The translations under genes were made by a program, and so were the position numbers. A stretch of DNA of 42,067 nucleotides from Pseudonocardia acidicola (GTDB taxonomy: Bacteria > Actinomycetota > Actinomycetes > Mycobacteriales > Pseudonocardiaceae): positions 1 through 42,067 of the forward strand of contig NZ_JAAXLA010000064.1 of NCBI RefSeq assembly GCF_012911935.1, in the 5' to 3' direction. A model generated the notes under the pieces. It had not been told where the DNA came from, searched no databases, and worked only from the letters and a program-made list of their open reading frames with translations. This document shows positions 33,585 to 41,981 of this stretch, piece after piece; position 1 is the stretch's first letter; each line of letters begins with the position of its first letter.

Positions 33585-33773
33585 GATGACCATCGACGGG
33601 AGGCCGACGCCGGGTTCGAACCGGTGCGCGCGGCAGCGGCCGAGGTGCTGCGCACCCAGGGCCGCGGCGGGCTGATGGCGGCCGCACTCGTCCGCGGCCG
33701 CCCGGTGGTCGGCCTGCGGGCTGGGACGGCGTGCCGGGACCGGGTGGAGCACGCCCTGCTGGGCCGCCTGTGA
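33585..33773 (+). pseudogene. Remnant of a serine hydrolase (beta-lactamase/EstB family) N-terminus
   Basis: In one frame ending at TGA 33771-33773 the translation ADAGFEPVRAAAAEVLRTQG, then GRGGLMAAALVRGRPVVGLRAGTA, resembles the start of class C beta-lactamase-fold serine hydrolases (GFEPVRxAFxEVxxxRGExGAAVAVYVDGxxVVDLWGG). The frame stops after about 60 residues, long before the SxxK motif of a protein normally near 400 residues. No start codon with a ribosome-binding site is present. It appears to be a decayed fragment between the PPOX gene and the thiolase. Confidence 0.45.
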
Positions 33774-33810
33774 CGGTGTCGGTGCAGCGCTGGCGCGCCC
33801 GGGTGCTCAT

Positions 33811-33827
33811 TCATACAGTCTGATAAT
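33811..33827 (+). promoter_or_regulatory. Thiolase promoter region
   Basis: An A/T-rich island stands out in GC-rich surroundings 28-44 bp before the thiolase start. GATAAT at 33822-33827 is a fair -10 element. It overlaps ATACAGTCTG (33813-33822), which matches the half-site ATACGGTCTG of the palindrome at 12495-12517 in nine of ten bases. Confidence 0.45.
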
Positions 33828-33854
33828 TGCAACAAAACTGGACCAGGAGGAGCC

Positions 33855-35021
33855 ATGCCCGAGGCGGTCATCGTCGACGCGGTTCGGAGCCCGATCGGCA
33901 AGCGCAACGGTTCACTGGCCGGGGTCCATCCGGCCGACCTGTCCGCGTACGTCCTGCGCGCACTGGCCGAGCGCACCGGCGTCGACCCCGCAGAGATCGA
34001 CGACGTGATCTGGGGTTGCGTCAACCAGACCGGCGACCAGGCCGCCCAGATCGGCCGCTACGCCGTCCTCGCCGCGGGCTGGCCGGAGACGGTCCCGGGG
34101 ACCACGGTCAACCGGGCGTGCGGATCGAGCCAGCAGGCCTTCGACTTCGCCGCCGGCATGGTGATGGCCGGGCAGTACGACCTCGTGGTCGCGGGCGGCG
34201 TCGAGTCCATGACCCGGGTGCCGCTGGGCGCCGGCCGGGACAACGGCCGCCCGTTCGGCCCACTCGTCCGCGAGCGCTACGCCGCCGACCTGACCAGCGG
34301 CGAGTTCCCCGGCCAGGACTTCAACCAGGGCGTGGGCGCCGAGCGGATCGCCGCCAAGTGGGGCCTCTCCCGCCAGTCCCTCGACGAGTACGCCTCCCGC
34401 TCGCACGAGCTGGCCGCCGCCGCGATCGACCGCGGCGCGTTCGACAGCCAGCTGGCGCCGATCCCCGAGGCGCCGGACTTCACCGCCGACGAGGGCCTGC
34501 GTCGCGGCACCACGCCGGAGACGCTGGCCAGGCTCAAGCCGTCGTTCACCGAGAACGGCGTGATCCACGCAGGAAACGCCTCACAGATCTCCGACGGCGC
34601 ATCCGCGGTGCTGGTCACGACGCCGCAGCGGGCCGAGGAGCTCGGGTTGACCCCGATCGCGCGCTACCACACCGGCGCCGTCAGCGGAGCCGATCCGCTG
34701 ATGATGCTGACCGGCCCGATCCCGGCCACCGCCAAGGTGCTCAAGCGCTCCGGCCTGTCGATCTCCGACATCGGCGCGTTCGAGGTCAATGAGGCGTTCG
34801 CCCCAGTCCCGCTGGCCTGGCTGGCGGAGACCGGCGCAGAGCTGGACAGGCTCAACCCGCTCGGCGGCGCGATCGCGGTCGGCCACCCGCTCGGCGCGTC
34901 GGGGACCGTCCTGATGACCCGGCTGCTCAACCACATGCGCGACCAGGGCATCCGCTACGGCCTGCAGACCATGTGCGAGGGCGGCGGCACCGCCAACGCC
35001 ACGATCGTCGAGCTGCTCTGA
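33855..35021 (+). CDS. Thiolase (acetyl-CoA acyltransferase)
   Basis: Thiolase of 388 residues that cleaves 3-ketoacyl-CoA or condenses acetyl-CoA. The nucleophilic Cys is near 89 in VNRACGSSQQAF, His near 344 in GHPLGASG and the second Cys near 374 in MCEGGGTANA, so the triad is complete. ATG 33855 follows AGGAGGAG. Length and motifs agree with FadA-type degradative enzymes. It is monocistronic as far as visible, with a hairpin at 35089-35119 downstream. Confidence 0.93.
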   Translation: MPEAVIVDAVRSPIGKRNGSLAGVHPADLSAYVLRALAERTGVDPAEIDDVIWGCVNQTGDQAAQIGRYAVLAAGWPETVPGTTVNRACGSSQQAFDFAAGMVMAGQYDLVVAGGVESMTRVPLGAGRDNGRPFGPLVRERYAADLTSGEFPGQDFNQGVGAERIAAKWGLSRQSLDEYASRSHELAAAAIDRGAFDSQLAPIPEAPDFTADEGLRRGTTPETLARLKPSFTENGVIHAGNASQISDGASAVLVTTPQRAEELGLTPIARYHTGAVSGADPLMMLTGPIPATAKVLKRSGLSISDIGAFEVNEAFAPVPLAWLAETGAELDRLNPLGGAIAVGHPLGASGTVLMTRLLNHMRDQGIRYGLQTMCEGGGTANATIVELL

Positions 35022-35088
35022 AGAACGCCTGTGCGAGGGAGACCGGGAGCGGTCCGGTGCCGGGCAGTTCGCCCGCCTGCGGCGACGC

Positions 35089-35119
35089 TTCCCGGAATTC
35101 TCGGGATTCCTTCCGGGAA
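35089..35119. terminator. Hairpin downstream of thiolase
   Basis: TTCCCGGAA at 35089-35097 pairs exactly with TTCCGGGAA at 35111-35119. An alternative nested GGAAT/ATTCC helix can form within it. It lies 68 bp after the thiolase stop and is the best terminator candidate there. Confidence 0.55.
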
Positions 35120-35394
35120 CGCCCGCCGGACGACCCGAACTGTCGGTCCGGGTCGGGAGAATCTCTCATGACGGACAGCCCGACCCCCGCGCCACCCCGG
35201 CTGGATCGCCCGAATACGCGACGGGCCGCCGGAATTCATTCCGCCGAAACGGATCGACCCCGCACAACGACCACGCCGACAACCCGCACTGCTCGCCGCG
35301 TGACCGGCCGCCCACCCGGCGGCCGGCCCCCCGGCGCCCGCCGGACGGGCCGCCCGGGGGCCGGAGAACCTGGGACAACTCCGCGCCGATTCCC

Positions 35395-35415
35395 AGACTT
35401 CCCACAGAGAAGTCT
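35395..35415. promoter_or_regulatory. AGACTTC inverted repeat upstream of htrA-like gene
   Basis: AGACTTC (35395-35401) and GAAGTCT (35409-35415) flank CCACAGA, ending 26 bp before the protease start. It is a candidate operator or 5'-UTR hairpin; no promoter hexamers are certain. Confidence 0.35.
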
Positions 35416-35441
35416 CAGATTCGGGGCGCATCGTAGTAGTC

Positions 35442-37001
35442 ATGAGCGACGAGCAGCGGGGGCACGGCCGACCCGACGGAGACGTTGGAGGCAACGTCGC
35501 CGGGCCGGCCGCAGACCCCCGGACCCAGCAGCCTTCCACGCCGCAGACCGGCGGCCACTCGTACCCCGCCTCCGGGGACGAGACCGTTCAGCACGCCGCG
35601 ATCCCGACGGGCCCGGATGCGAACCCCCCTGCCGAGCCGCAGCATGAGGCCGCTACCCAGCAGACCGCCTCGCCGCAGGCCTGGCCGCACAACTACTCCG
35701 GCGCCCCGTACGGCGGTTCCGCCTACGGCGCGGCGTCCCACTCCCCCGGCCCCTACGGCGGCATCCCCTACAACACCGCCGAGCAGCACACCGCTTCCCT
35801 GCCCGCCGACCGCCCGCAGCGCCGAAGCCGGCCCATGATCGGGATCGTCGCCGCCGCGCTGATCGCCGGCGTGGTCGGTGGCGCCGCCGGGTTCGGCGGG
35901 GCGTACGCCCTGCTCGACAGCGGCAGCACCTCCGGCACGGTCCTGTCCTCCAGCCCGGCCAGCGCCACCTCGGCCGCGACGACCAACGGCACCGTGGCGT
36001 CGGCCGCGTCGAAGGCGACCCCGAGCACCGTCGACATCCGGGTCGACCTCGCCCAGGGCACCGCCGAGGGCAGCGGGGTCATCCTCACCTCCGACGGCGC
36101 CGTGCTGACGAACAACCACGTCGTCGCCGGATCGACCGGCACGATCACCGTCACCCTCGCGGACGGCAGCCAGCACAGCGCCACCGTCGTCGGCACCTCG
36201 CCGAGCTACGACCTGGCCGTGATCAAGCTGCAGAACGTGTCCGGTCTGACCCCGGCCACCCTCGGCCGCACCCAGGACGTGCAGGTCGGCCAGCAGGTGG
36301 TCGCGATCGGGTCGCCGCAGGGCCTCACCGGCACCGTCACCACCGGCATCGTGAGCGCGCTGAACCGCACGGTCGCGGTGCAGGACCAGCAGGGCGCCGG
36401 GGTGGTCTACAACGGCCTGCAGACCGACGCCCCGATCAACCAGGGCAACTCCGGCGGGCCGCTGGTGAATCTCGACGGCCAGGTCATCGGCATCAACTCG
36501 GCGATCGCGACGGCCAGCGGGAGCACCGGCAGCGTCGGCCTCGGCTTCGCGATCCCGGTCGACCAGGCCCGTCGAGTGGCCCAGGAGATCCTCAACACCG
36601 GGCACGCAACCAAGCCGGTGCTCGGTGTCGAGGGCAGCACGGGTGGAGGCGGCTCGGCCAACAGCCAGAACGGCGCGACGATCGCCCAGGTACAGCCCGG
36701 GTCACCGGCCGCGAGCGCCGGGCTCGCCGCGGGCGACGTCGTGACCAAGGTCGGCGGGGTCACCGTCAACGACTTCTCCGACCTCGTCGCGAAGATCGGC
36801 GCTCTGTCCCCGAACCAGAAGGTCACGCTGACCGTGCGCAGCAACGGCGGCGAGCGCCAGGTCGACGTGACGCTCGGCAGCGTCGTGGACCAGGCCGCGA
36901 CCACCACCAACGGTGGCTCGGCAGGCTCCGGAGGTGAGGGCAATCCGTTCGGCGGCCGCAACAACCCGTTCGGGGGCCTGATCCCCTTCGGCAACAACTG
37001 A
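35442..37001 (+). CDS. HtrA/DegP-like membrane-anchored trypsin-like protease with PDZ domain
   Basis: Envelope quality-control serine protease of 519 residues. Residues 1-130 are a cytoplasmic Pro/Gln/Gly-rich region; a single membrane helix lies at about 132-157. The protease domain spans about 190-375 with His 226 (TNNHVVAG), Asp 257 (YDLAVIKL) and Ser 337 (NQGNSGGPL), so the triad is intact. One PDZ domain lies at about 393-480 (IAQVQPGSPAASAGLAAGDVV). The tail has a repeated NPFGG motif and ends GLIPFGNN. This layout equals actinobacterial PepD/HtrA proteins usually induced by envelope stress sigma factors. ATG 35442. A double hairpin follows. Confidence 0.93.
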   Translation: MSDEQRGHGRPDGDVGGNVAGPAADPRTQQPSTPQTGGHSYPASGDETVQHAAIPTGPDANPPAEPQHEAATQQTASPQAWPHNYSGAPYGGSAYGAASHSPGPYGGIPYNTAEQHTASLPADRPQRRSRPMIGIVAAALIAGVVGGAAGFGGAYALLDSGSTSGTVLSSSPASATSAATTNGTVASAASKATPSTVDIRVDLAQGTAEGSGVILTSDGAVLTNNHVVAGSTGTITVTLADGSQHSATVVGTSPSYDLAVIKLQNVSGLTPATLGRTQDVQVGQQVVAIGSPQGLTGTVTTGIVSALNRTVAVQDQQGAGVVYNGLQTDAPINQGNSGGPLVNLDGQVIGINSAIATASGSTGSVGLGFAIPVDQARRVAQEILNTGHATKPVLGVEGSTGGGGSANSQNGATIAQVQPGSPAASAGLAAGDVVTKVGGVTVNDFSDLVAKIGALSPNQKVTLTVRSNGGERQVDVTLGSVVDQAATTTNGGSAGSGGEGNPFGGRNNPFGGLIPFGNN

Positions 37002-37010
37002 ACGACGACA

Positions 37011-37073
37011 CCCGGGCCCCGGCCCGGGACACGGCCTCCGGCCGGGCGGGTTCCCCTCCCCCGCTCGGCCGGA
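37011..37073. terminator. Tandem terminator hairpins between htrA-like and CoA-transferase genes
   Basis: CCCGGGCC/GGCCCGGG (37011-37018 and 37021-37028) is followed by TCCGGCC/GGCCGGA (37037-37043 and 37067-37073). The genes converge here, so the pair probably ends transcription from both sides. Confidence 0.65.
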
Positions 37074-37086
37074 CCCTTGTGCCGGC

Positions 37087-38256
37087 TCAGTCGGCGAGCA
37101 GCCAGGCGCGGACGTCGTCGCCGTCGGCGCCCAGCGCAGGTGGCGAGCGGCGGTAGGACGGCGGCGTGGCCGAGTAGTCCACCGGGTTGCGGATGCCGGG
37201 GACCGCGGTCCGCGGGTCGCCCGGGTGCACCACCGGCTCCAGGCCCAGACTCTCCGCCAACGCGATGCCCTGGTCGACGCTGTTGATCGGCCCGCACGGC
37301 ACCCCGACCCCGGTGAGGATCTCGAACCACTCCTGCGCGCCGCGGGTCGCCAGCTTCGCCAGCAGCAGCGGCCGCAGCTCCTCGCGCCGGGCGGTGCGGT
37401 CGGCCATCGTCAGGAACCGCGGGTCGTCGGGCAGCTCGGGAGCCCCGATCGCGTCGCACAGCTTGCGGAACTGCCCGTTGTTCGCCGCGATGACGATCAA
37501 CTCGCCGTCGGCGGTGGGCAGCGGCTCGTACGGGAACAGGCTGGGGTGCGCGTTGCCCATCCGGTGCGGCACCACGCCGCCGGCCACGTACGCGGAGGTC
37601 TGGTTGACCAGGCTGGACAGCGCGGCGGAGAGCAGGTTCGTCTCGATCCGCTGGCCCTCACCGGTCCGCTCCCGGTGGCGCAGAGCGGCCAGGATGCCGA
37701 CCGCGGCGTGCAGACCGGTCATCACGTCGAACACCGCCACGCCGGCCCGGTAGGGCGTCCCGGCGGCCTCACCGGTCAGGCTCATCAGCCCGGACGTGGC
37801 CTGTACGAGCAGGTCGTAGCCGGGCAGGTGGGCGCCACCGTGCGAGCCGAACCCGCTGATCGAGCAGTAGACGACGCTCTCGTTGGTCGCACGGACCGCG
37901 TCGTGGTCCAGCCCGAACCGGCGCAGCCCACCCGGCTTGAAGTTCTCGATCATGACGTCGGCGCGGGCGGCGAGCCGGTGCGCGACCTCGAGATCGGCCG
38001 GGTCGGACAGGTCGAGCACGATCGACCGCTTGTTGCGATTGATCGACAGGTAGTACGTCGCGACGCCGTCGCGCACCGGCGGCATCCAGGTGCGGGTGTC
38101 GTCCCCGCCGGGGCCCTCGACCTTGATCACCGTCGCACCGAGGTCGGCGAGCAGCATCGTCGCGTACGGGCCGGCGAGGACCCGGGAGAAGTCGGCGACC
38201 AGCACCCCGGCCAGCGGGCCGGCGGCCGGCCTGTCGTCGATCAGTCCGTCCGGCAC
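37087..38256 (-). CDS. CaiB/BaiF-family (class III) CoA-transferase
   Basis: Class III CoA-transferase of 389 residues moving CoA between carboxylic acids. VLVADFSRVLAGPYATMLLADLGATVIKVE is the N-terminal hallmark (given as ADFSRVLAGPYATMLLADLG), followed by NRNKRSIVLDL and the catalytic Asp near 148 in GYDLLVQATSGLMSLTG. The C-terminal part has GVPCGPINSVDQ. The length is usual for the family. GTG 38256. It is divergent from an enoyl-CoA hydratase, and together they may activate and process an unsaturated or hydroxy acid. Partner acids are unknown. Confidence 0.93.
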   Translation of the reverse strand: MPDGLIDDRPAAGPLAGVLVADFSRVLAGPYATMLLADLGATVIKVEGPGGDDTRTWMPPVRDGVATYYLSINRNKRSIVLDLSDPADLEVAHRLAARADVMIENFKPGGLRRFGLDHDAVRATNESVVYCSISGFGSHGGAHLPGYDLLVQATSGLMSLTGEAAGTPYRAGVAVFDVMTGLHAAVGILAALRHRERTGEGQRIETNLLSAALSSLVNQTSAYVAGGVVPHRMGNAHPSLFPYEPLPTADGELIVIAANNGQFRKLCDAIGAPELPDDPRFLTMADRTARREELRPLLLAKLATRGAQEWFEILTGVGVPCGPINSVDQGIALAESLGLEPVVHPGDPRTAVPGIRNPVDYSATPPSYRRSPPALGADGDDVRAWLLAD

Positions 38257-38295
38257 GTTCGGCTCCTTCGCCTTGCGTTCGGTTGCCGCTCGAAT

Positions 38296-38320
38296 CCTAG
38301 GTATACGTTTCTGCGTATCC
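38296..38320. promoter_or_regulatory. Divergent promoter/operator between CoA-transferase and enoyl-CoA hydratase
   Basis: ATACG (38303-38307) and CGTAT (38314-38318) flank TTTCTG in a short A/T-rich patch of the 126-bp divergent gap. CCTAGGTAT next to it resembles a -10 region. It is a plausible binding site for the FCD regulator encoded downstream of the hydratase. Confidence 0.4.
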
Positions 38321-38382
38321 GGCTTCCGCGACCGGCGTCACACCCGCCGCGCGGAATCACCACGAGCTGAGGGAGGCACGGC

Positions 38383-39147
38383 GTGGCCGACGAGGTCCGG
38401 ACCGAGCGTGACGGCGGGATCCTGGTGATCACGATGAACCGTCCCCAGGCGAAGAACGCGGTCAACGGCGCGCTCGCCCGCGGGGTGGCGGCGGCCCTCG
38501 ACGAGCTCGACGGCGATCCGAGCCTTACGGTCGGCATCCTCACCGGCGCGGGCGGCACGTTCAGCGCGGGCATGGATCTCAAGGCCTTCCTGGTCGGCGA
38601 CCTGCCGATGGTCGAGGGCCGCGGCCTGGCCGGCATCACGATCACCCCGCCGCAGAAGCCGATCATCGCCGCGGTGGAGGGCTACGCGCTGGCCGGTGGC
38701 TGCGAGATCGCACTCGCCTGCGACCTCATCGTGGCCGCGCGGGACGCCACGTTCGGCCTGCCGGAGACCAAGCGGTCACTGGTCGCGGGGGCGGGCGGGT
38801 TGTTCCGGTTGCCGCAGCGCATCCCACCGGCCATCGCGATGGAGTACGCGCTGACCGGCGAGCACTTCGGCGCCGAGGCCGCGCACGGCTGGGGCCTGGC
38901 CAACCGGCTGACCGATCCCGGCGAGGCGCTCACGGGAGCCCTCGAGCTGGCCCGGCAGATCAACGCGAACGGCCCGCTGGCGGTGCGCGCGACCAAGCAG
39001 ATCATCAGTCAGGGCGCGGACTGGCCCGCCGACGAGCGGTGGGAGCGGCAGCGCGAGCTGATGGACCCCGTGATGTCCTCGGCCGACGCCCGGGAGGGCG
39101 CGACCGCCTTCGCCGAGAAGCGCGCCCCGGTCTGGCGCGGGGAGTAG
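38383..39147 (+). CDS. Enoyl-CoA hydratase/isomerase (crotonase)
   Basis: Crotonase-fold enzyme of 254 residues. NRPQAKNAVNG, FSAGMDLKAFL and GYALAGGCEIALACDLIVA provide the oxyanion hole and the first catalytic Glu (GGCE); FGLPETKRSLVAGAGG gives the second Glu region. Both are retained, unlike the crotonase at 15059-15820. GTG 38383 follows GAGGGAGG. It ends against a composite palindrome and the convergent FCD regulator. It is probably functionally tied to the divergent CoA-transferase. Confidence 0.92.
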   Translation: MADEVRTERDGGILVITMNRPQAKNAVNGALARGVAAALDELDGDPSLTVGILTGAGGTFSAGMDLKAFLVGDLPMVEGRGLAGITITPPQKPIIAAVEGYALAGGCEIALACDLIVAARDATFGLPETKRSLVAGAGGLFRLPQRIPPAIAMEYALTGEHFGAEAAHGWGLANRLTDPGEALTGALELARQINANGPLAVRATKQIISQGADWPADERWERQRELMDPVMSSADAREGATAFAEKRAPVWRGE

Positions 39148-39202
39148 CGGCTGCGCCGCTCGTGCGCGGTACGTGCTGCTCTGGCACTGCTCACCGCGCA
39201 CG
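39146..39202. repeat. Composite palindromic element at convergent gene ends (element 3)
   Basis: A short hairpin AGCGGC-TGC-GCCGCT (39146-39160) is followed immediately by a long one: CGTGCGCGGT (39161-39170) pairs with ACCGCGCACG (39193-39202), with GTGC/GCAC pairing inside. The element begins within the hydratase stop codon (TAG 39145-39147) and contains the stop codon of the minus-strand regulator (39191-39193). It can act as a bidirectional terminator. Its layout matches element 2 at 12851-12928. Confidence 0.8.
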
Positions 39203-39991
39203 GGCCGCCAGGCCGGCGTCCACGTCGGGCCACAGGATGCGGCTCTCCAGCGCGGCGCGCTGGTTGCGGTCCAGGTCGTCCATCACCCACTGGAACATGG
39301 CCGCGGTCGCGGTCGCCGCACCCGGCGCGTCGCGGTCCCGGATCGCCGCGATCAGCACCGCGATCCGCCCGGTGAGTTCCTTGCGGCCGCCGCGCGGGTA
39401 GCGCCAGGGCACCGTCGACGTCATGGCCACCAGCGCGGGCACCACGGTGGCCAGCACGTCGTTGTGCGACGCCTCCGCGACCGCATTGTGGAACAGCCCG
39501 CTCTGCTCGGCGTAGGCGTAGCCGGGGAGCTCCTCGGCCGCCCGCAGCGCGGTCATGCTCCGGTCCAGAACGGCGAGGTCGTCGTCGGTGCGGTGCAGGG
39601 CCGCGAGGCTCGCGATCCCCGGTTCGAGCGCCGAGCGGGCCTCGAACACCGTCCGCAGCGTGGCCCCGCGGAACTGCACGACCATTCCCAGCGCGCTGCC
39701 GACCACGGCCGGGCCGGGGTTGCTGAGCCGGGCGCCGCCGCCGGGCCCGGCCTTGATCGTGATCGCGCCGAGGAACGACAGCAACCGCAGCGCCTCGCGC
39801 AGCGTGCCGCGGGACACCCCGTACTGCTCGATGAGCCGCGACTCGTCGGCCAGCGGCTCGCCCGGAGCGACACCGCGGGCGTGGGCGTCGGCGATGATCC
39901 GGCGCGCGATGTGGGCCGGCAGGCCGCCCCAGCCCACCGCCTCCGGCCGCTGCGCCGTACCCGTGCCGGGGCTCACCCCGCGCTCGCCCAC
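39191..39991 (-). CDS. FadR/GntR-family regulator with FCD domain
   Basis: GntR regulator of 266 residues. After a 20-residue leader comes the winged helix (LPAHIARRIIADAHARGVAPGEPL, given as IARRIIADAHARGVAPG; DESRLIEQYGVSRGTLREAL; GGGARLSNP). The FCD ligand domain follows with FEARSALEPGIASLAAL, LFHNAVAEASHN and a final helix. The last codons and the stop lie in a palindromic element, so the LAARAR tail may be derived from it. GTG 39991 is the first start; GTG 39976 is an alternative. It converges on the hydratase and precedes the BVMO gene in the opposite order; it may control the CoA-transferase/hydratase pair or the BVMO. Confidence 0.9.
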   Translation of the reverse strand: MGERGVSPGTGTAQRPEAVGWGGLPAHIARRIIADAHARGVAPGEPLADESRLIEQYGVSRGTLREALRLLSFLGAITIKAGPGGGARLSNPGPAVVGSALGMVVQFRGATLRTVFEARSALEPGIASLAALHRTDDDLAVLDRSMTALRAAEELPGYAYAEQSGLFHNAVAEASHNDVLATVVPALVAMTSTVPWRYPRGGRKELTGRIAVLIAAIRDRDAPGAATATAAMFQWVMDDLDRNQRAALESRILWPDVDAGLAARAR

Positions 39992-40001
39992 GCGGTCATT
40001 G

Positions 40002-41981
40002 TCAACCCGCGCGCGGAACCGGTTCGCCGGACCGCTCGACCGCGTCGAAGTCGGACAGGTCGGGCGACCGCGTCATCGTCCAGTAGTCGATCAACCGCCA
40101 CGGCGTCGTGGTGACCACCCGGCCCGCGGCGTTGCGGTAGTAGGTGGTCATCCCGGGATGGGTCCAGATCATCTTCTCGTGGGCGGCGTCGACCCGGGCG
40201 TTGTAGTCGTCGCAGACCTCGGGCCGCACCTCCAGGGTCGCGATGCCGCGTTCGACCATGTGCGTCAGCAGCGCGGAGATGTAGTTGACCTGGCATTCGG
40301 CGTGGAAGATCGCGCTACCGCCGTGCCCGAGGTTGGTGTTGGGGCCGTACATCACGAAGAAGTTCGGGAAGTCCGGCACCGAGATGCCCAGGTAGGCGCG
40401 CGCGTCGTCGTCACCCCACTGCTCGCGCAGCGGCACCCCGGAGCGTCCCCGGATGTCCATCGGGTACAACATCCGGCGCGGGGAGAATCCGGTGGCGAGC
40501 ACCAGGACGTCGACGTCGCGGCGCGCGCCGTCGGCGGTGACGACGGCGTTCCCGTCGATCTCCCGGACCGCCGAAGCGACCAGTTCGACGTCGTCACGGC
40601 GGATCGTCGCGAACCAGTTGTTGTCCATCAAGATCCGCTTGCCGTAGGGCGGGTAGTCCGGCAGCACCTTGTCCCGCAGTTCCTCGGCCCCCGCGATCTG
40701 CTCCTCGATGTATGCGGTGAAGAAGCGGCGGTGCTTGTCGTTGAGCGCGTTGAGCGAGCGCTCGGGGTGCGGCCAGTCGGGGTCCTTCTGCAACGTCGGG
40801 TGCAGCTTGTCCTGGTACATCCACATCAGCCGCAGCCGGTACCAGACCCGGTACCCGGGGACCTGCGCCATCAGCAGCCGGGTGTGGGCGTGCACGTCGC
40901 GCAGGTAGTTGGCGTTCGGCGCGACCCACTGCGGGGAGCGCTGGAACACCACGACCTCGGCGGCCTCGTCGGCGATGGCCGGCACGACCTGCATCGCCGA
41001 CGCCCCGGTGCCGATCACCCCGACCCGCTTGCCGGCCAGGCCGACCGAGTGGTCCCAGCGGGCGGTGTGGAACGCCGGGCCGGGAAAGGCGGCGAGCCCC
41101 GGCAGGTCCGGGACCACGGGCCGGTTGAAATGGCCCACCGAGCTGATCACGACGTCGGCGACGTGCCGCTGCTCGGTGCCGTCGCGCCGGCGGGTGTGCA
41201 CGTCCCACGTGGCCGAGTCCTCGTCCCAGTGCGCGGCCACGACCTCGGTTCCGAACTCGATCGCGTCGAGCACCCCGAAGTCGCGGGCCACGCCCTGCAC
41301 GTAGCTCAGGATCTCCGGCTGCTTGGCGAAGTAGCGCGTCCAGCCGGGCTGCGGGGCGAACGAGTAGGAGTACAGGTGGCACGGGGTGTCCACGCCGGCA
41401 CCGGGGTAGCTGTTCTCCAGCCAGGTGCCGCCGGCGGCGTCGTTCTTCTCGATCACCGTGTACGGGATGCCGAGGTGGCGCAGCGCGATCGCCATGGCGA
41501 TCCCGGAGATACCGGCCCCGATGATCAGCACCCGGAAGCCGTCCGCGTGCACCGGCGGCGAGGTCAGCCACGCGGGCGGGCGGAACCCGCCGTCCTCGGC
41601 CATCGCCGTGGCGTACTCGGGCGGCACCCGCTCGCCGAGGGAGACGCCGAGCATCTCGACCATCCGGTCCCCGGCGGGCGGGGGCGGCACCACGCGGTGC
41701 CCGTCGCGGATCTCCCGCAGGACCTCGAGCGCGGCCTCGCGGACCTGCTCCTGCCGCTCCTCGGGCAGCCCGCCGGTGTCGTTGTCGTTCAGCGCGACGG
41801 TGCGGGTGGGCCGGTACGGGTCGGCCAGCCACCCGCCGTCACCGGTCAGGTGCGCGAGCACGAGCAGCAGCGTCGGGATGTTCGCCGACGCCAGCGCGGC
41901 GCGCAGCTCGTCGTCGGTGGCGGTCGGGAAGGGCGGCGCAGGCGTGCGCTGTGACCATGATTCGCTGGCGAGCTCGCTCAT
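40002..41981 (-). CDS. HAPMO-like type I Baeyer-Villiger monooxygenase
   Basis: Flavoprotein of 659 residues that oxidises ketones to esters with NADPH and O2. An N-terminal extension of about 145 residues (IPTLLLVLAHLTGD, EYATAMAEDGG) is characteristic of 4-hydroxyacetophenone monooxygenase relatives. The FAD Rossmann motif GAGISG is at about 155-160 and the second Rossmann motif is VIGTGASAMQ. The BVMO fingerprint FPGPAFHTARWDH is intact, and YGPNTNLGHGGS is near the end. ATG 41981 overlaps the stop of the upstream gene by 3 bp plus, so the two are translationally coupled. The substrate is probably an aryl or alkyl ketone; the exact ketone is not predictable. Confidence 0.92.
   Translation of the reverse strand: MSELASESWSQRTPAPPFPTATDDELRAALASANIPTLLLVLAHLTGDGGWLADPYRPTRTVALNDNDTGGLPEERQEQVREAALEVLREIRDGHRVVPPPPAGDRMVEMLGVSLGERVPPEYATAMAEDGGFRPPAWLTSPPVHADGFRVLIIGAGISGIAMAIALRHLGIPYTVIEKNDAAGGTWLENSYPGAGVDTPCHLYSYSFAPQPGWTRYFAKQPEILSYVQGVARDFGVLDAIEFGTEVVAAHWDEDSATWDVHTRRRDGTEQRHVADVVISSVGHFNRPVVPDLPGLAAFPGPAFHTARWDHSVGLAGKRVGVIGTGASAMQVVPAIADEAAEVVVFQRSPQWVAPNANYLRDVHAHTRLLMAQVPGYRVWYRLRLMWMYQDKLHPTLQKDPDWPHPERSLNALNDKHRRFFTAYIEEQIAGAEELRDKVLPDYPPYGKRILMDNNWFATIRRDDVELVASAVREIDGNAVVTADGARRDVDVLVLATGFSPRRMLYPMDIRGRSGVPLREQWGDDDARAYLGISVPDFPNFFVMYGPNTNLGHGGSAIFHAECQVNYISALLTHMVERGIATLEVRPEVCDDYNARVDAAHEKMIWTHPGMTTYYRNAAGRVVTTTPWRLIDYWTMTRSPDLSDFDAVERSGEPVPRAG

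Larger units (their letters stand above)
35022..35441. other. 420-bp intergenic region between thiolase and HtrA
   Basis: No convincing gene. It holds a terminator-like hairpin (35089-35119), a GACCCG/CGGGTC repeat nearby, a long Pro/Arg-rich open frame from 35169 that looks non-coding, and, just before the protease gene, AGACTTC/GAAGTCT (35395-35401 and 35409-35415), a 7-bp inverted repeat that could be an operator. No sigma-factor consensus pair was identified. Confidence 0.6.

Noticed and set aside
33606..33624. GGTTCGAACC resembling a tRNA T-loop
   Set aside because: No acceptor, D or anticodon arms could be laid out around it; it is part of the serine-hydrolase remnant.
35169..35647. 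Pro/Arg-rich open frame upstream of and overlapping the HtrA-like gene
   Set aside because: Composition is like an off-frame GC translation, it overlaps a certain gene, and its start lacks a good ribosome-binding site.
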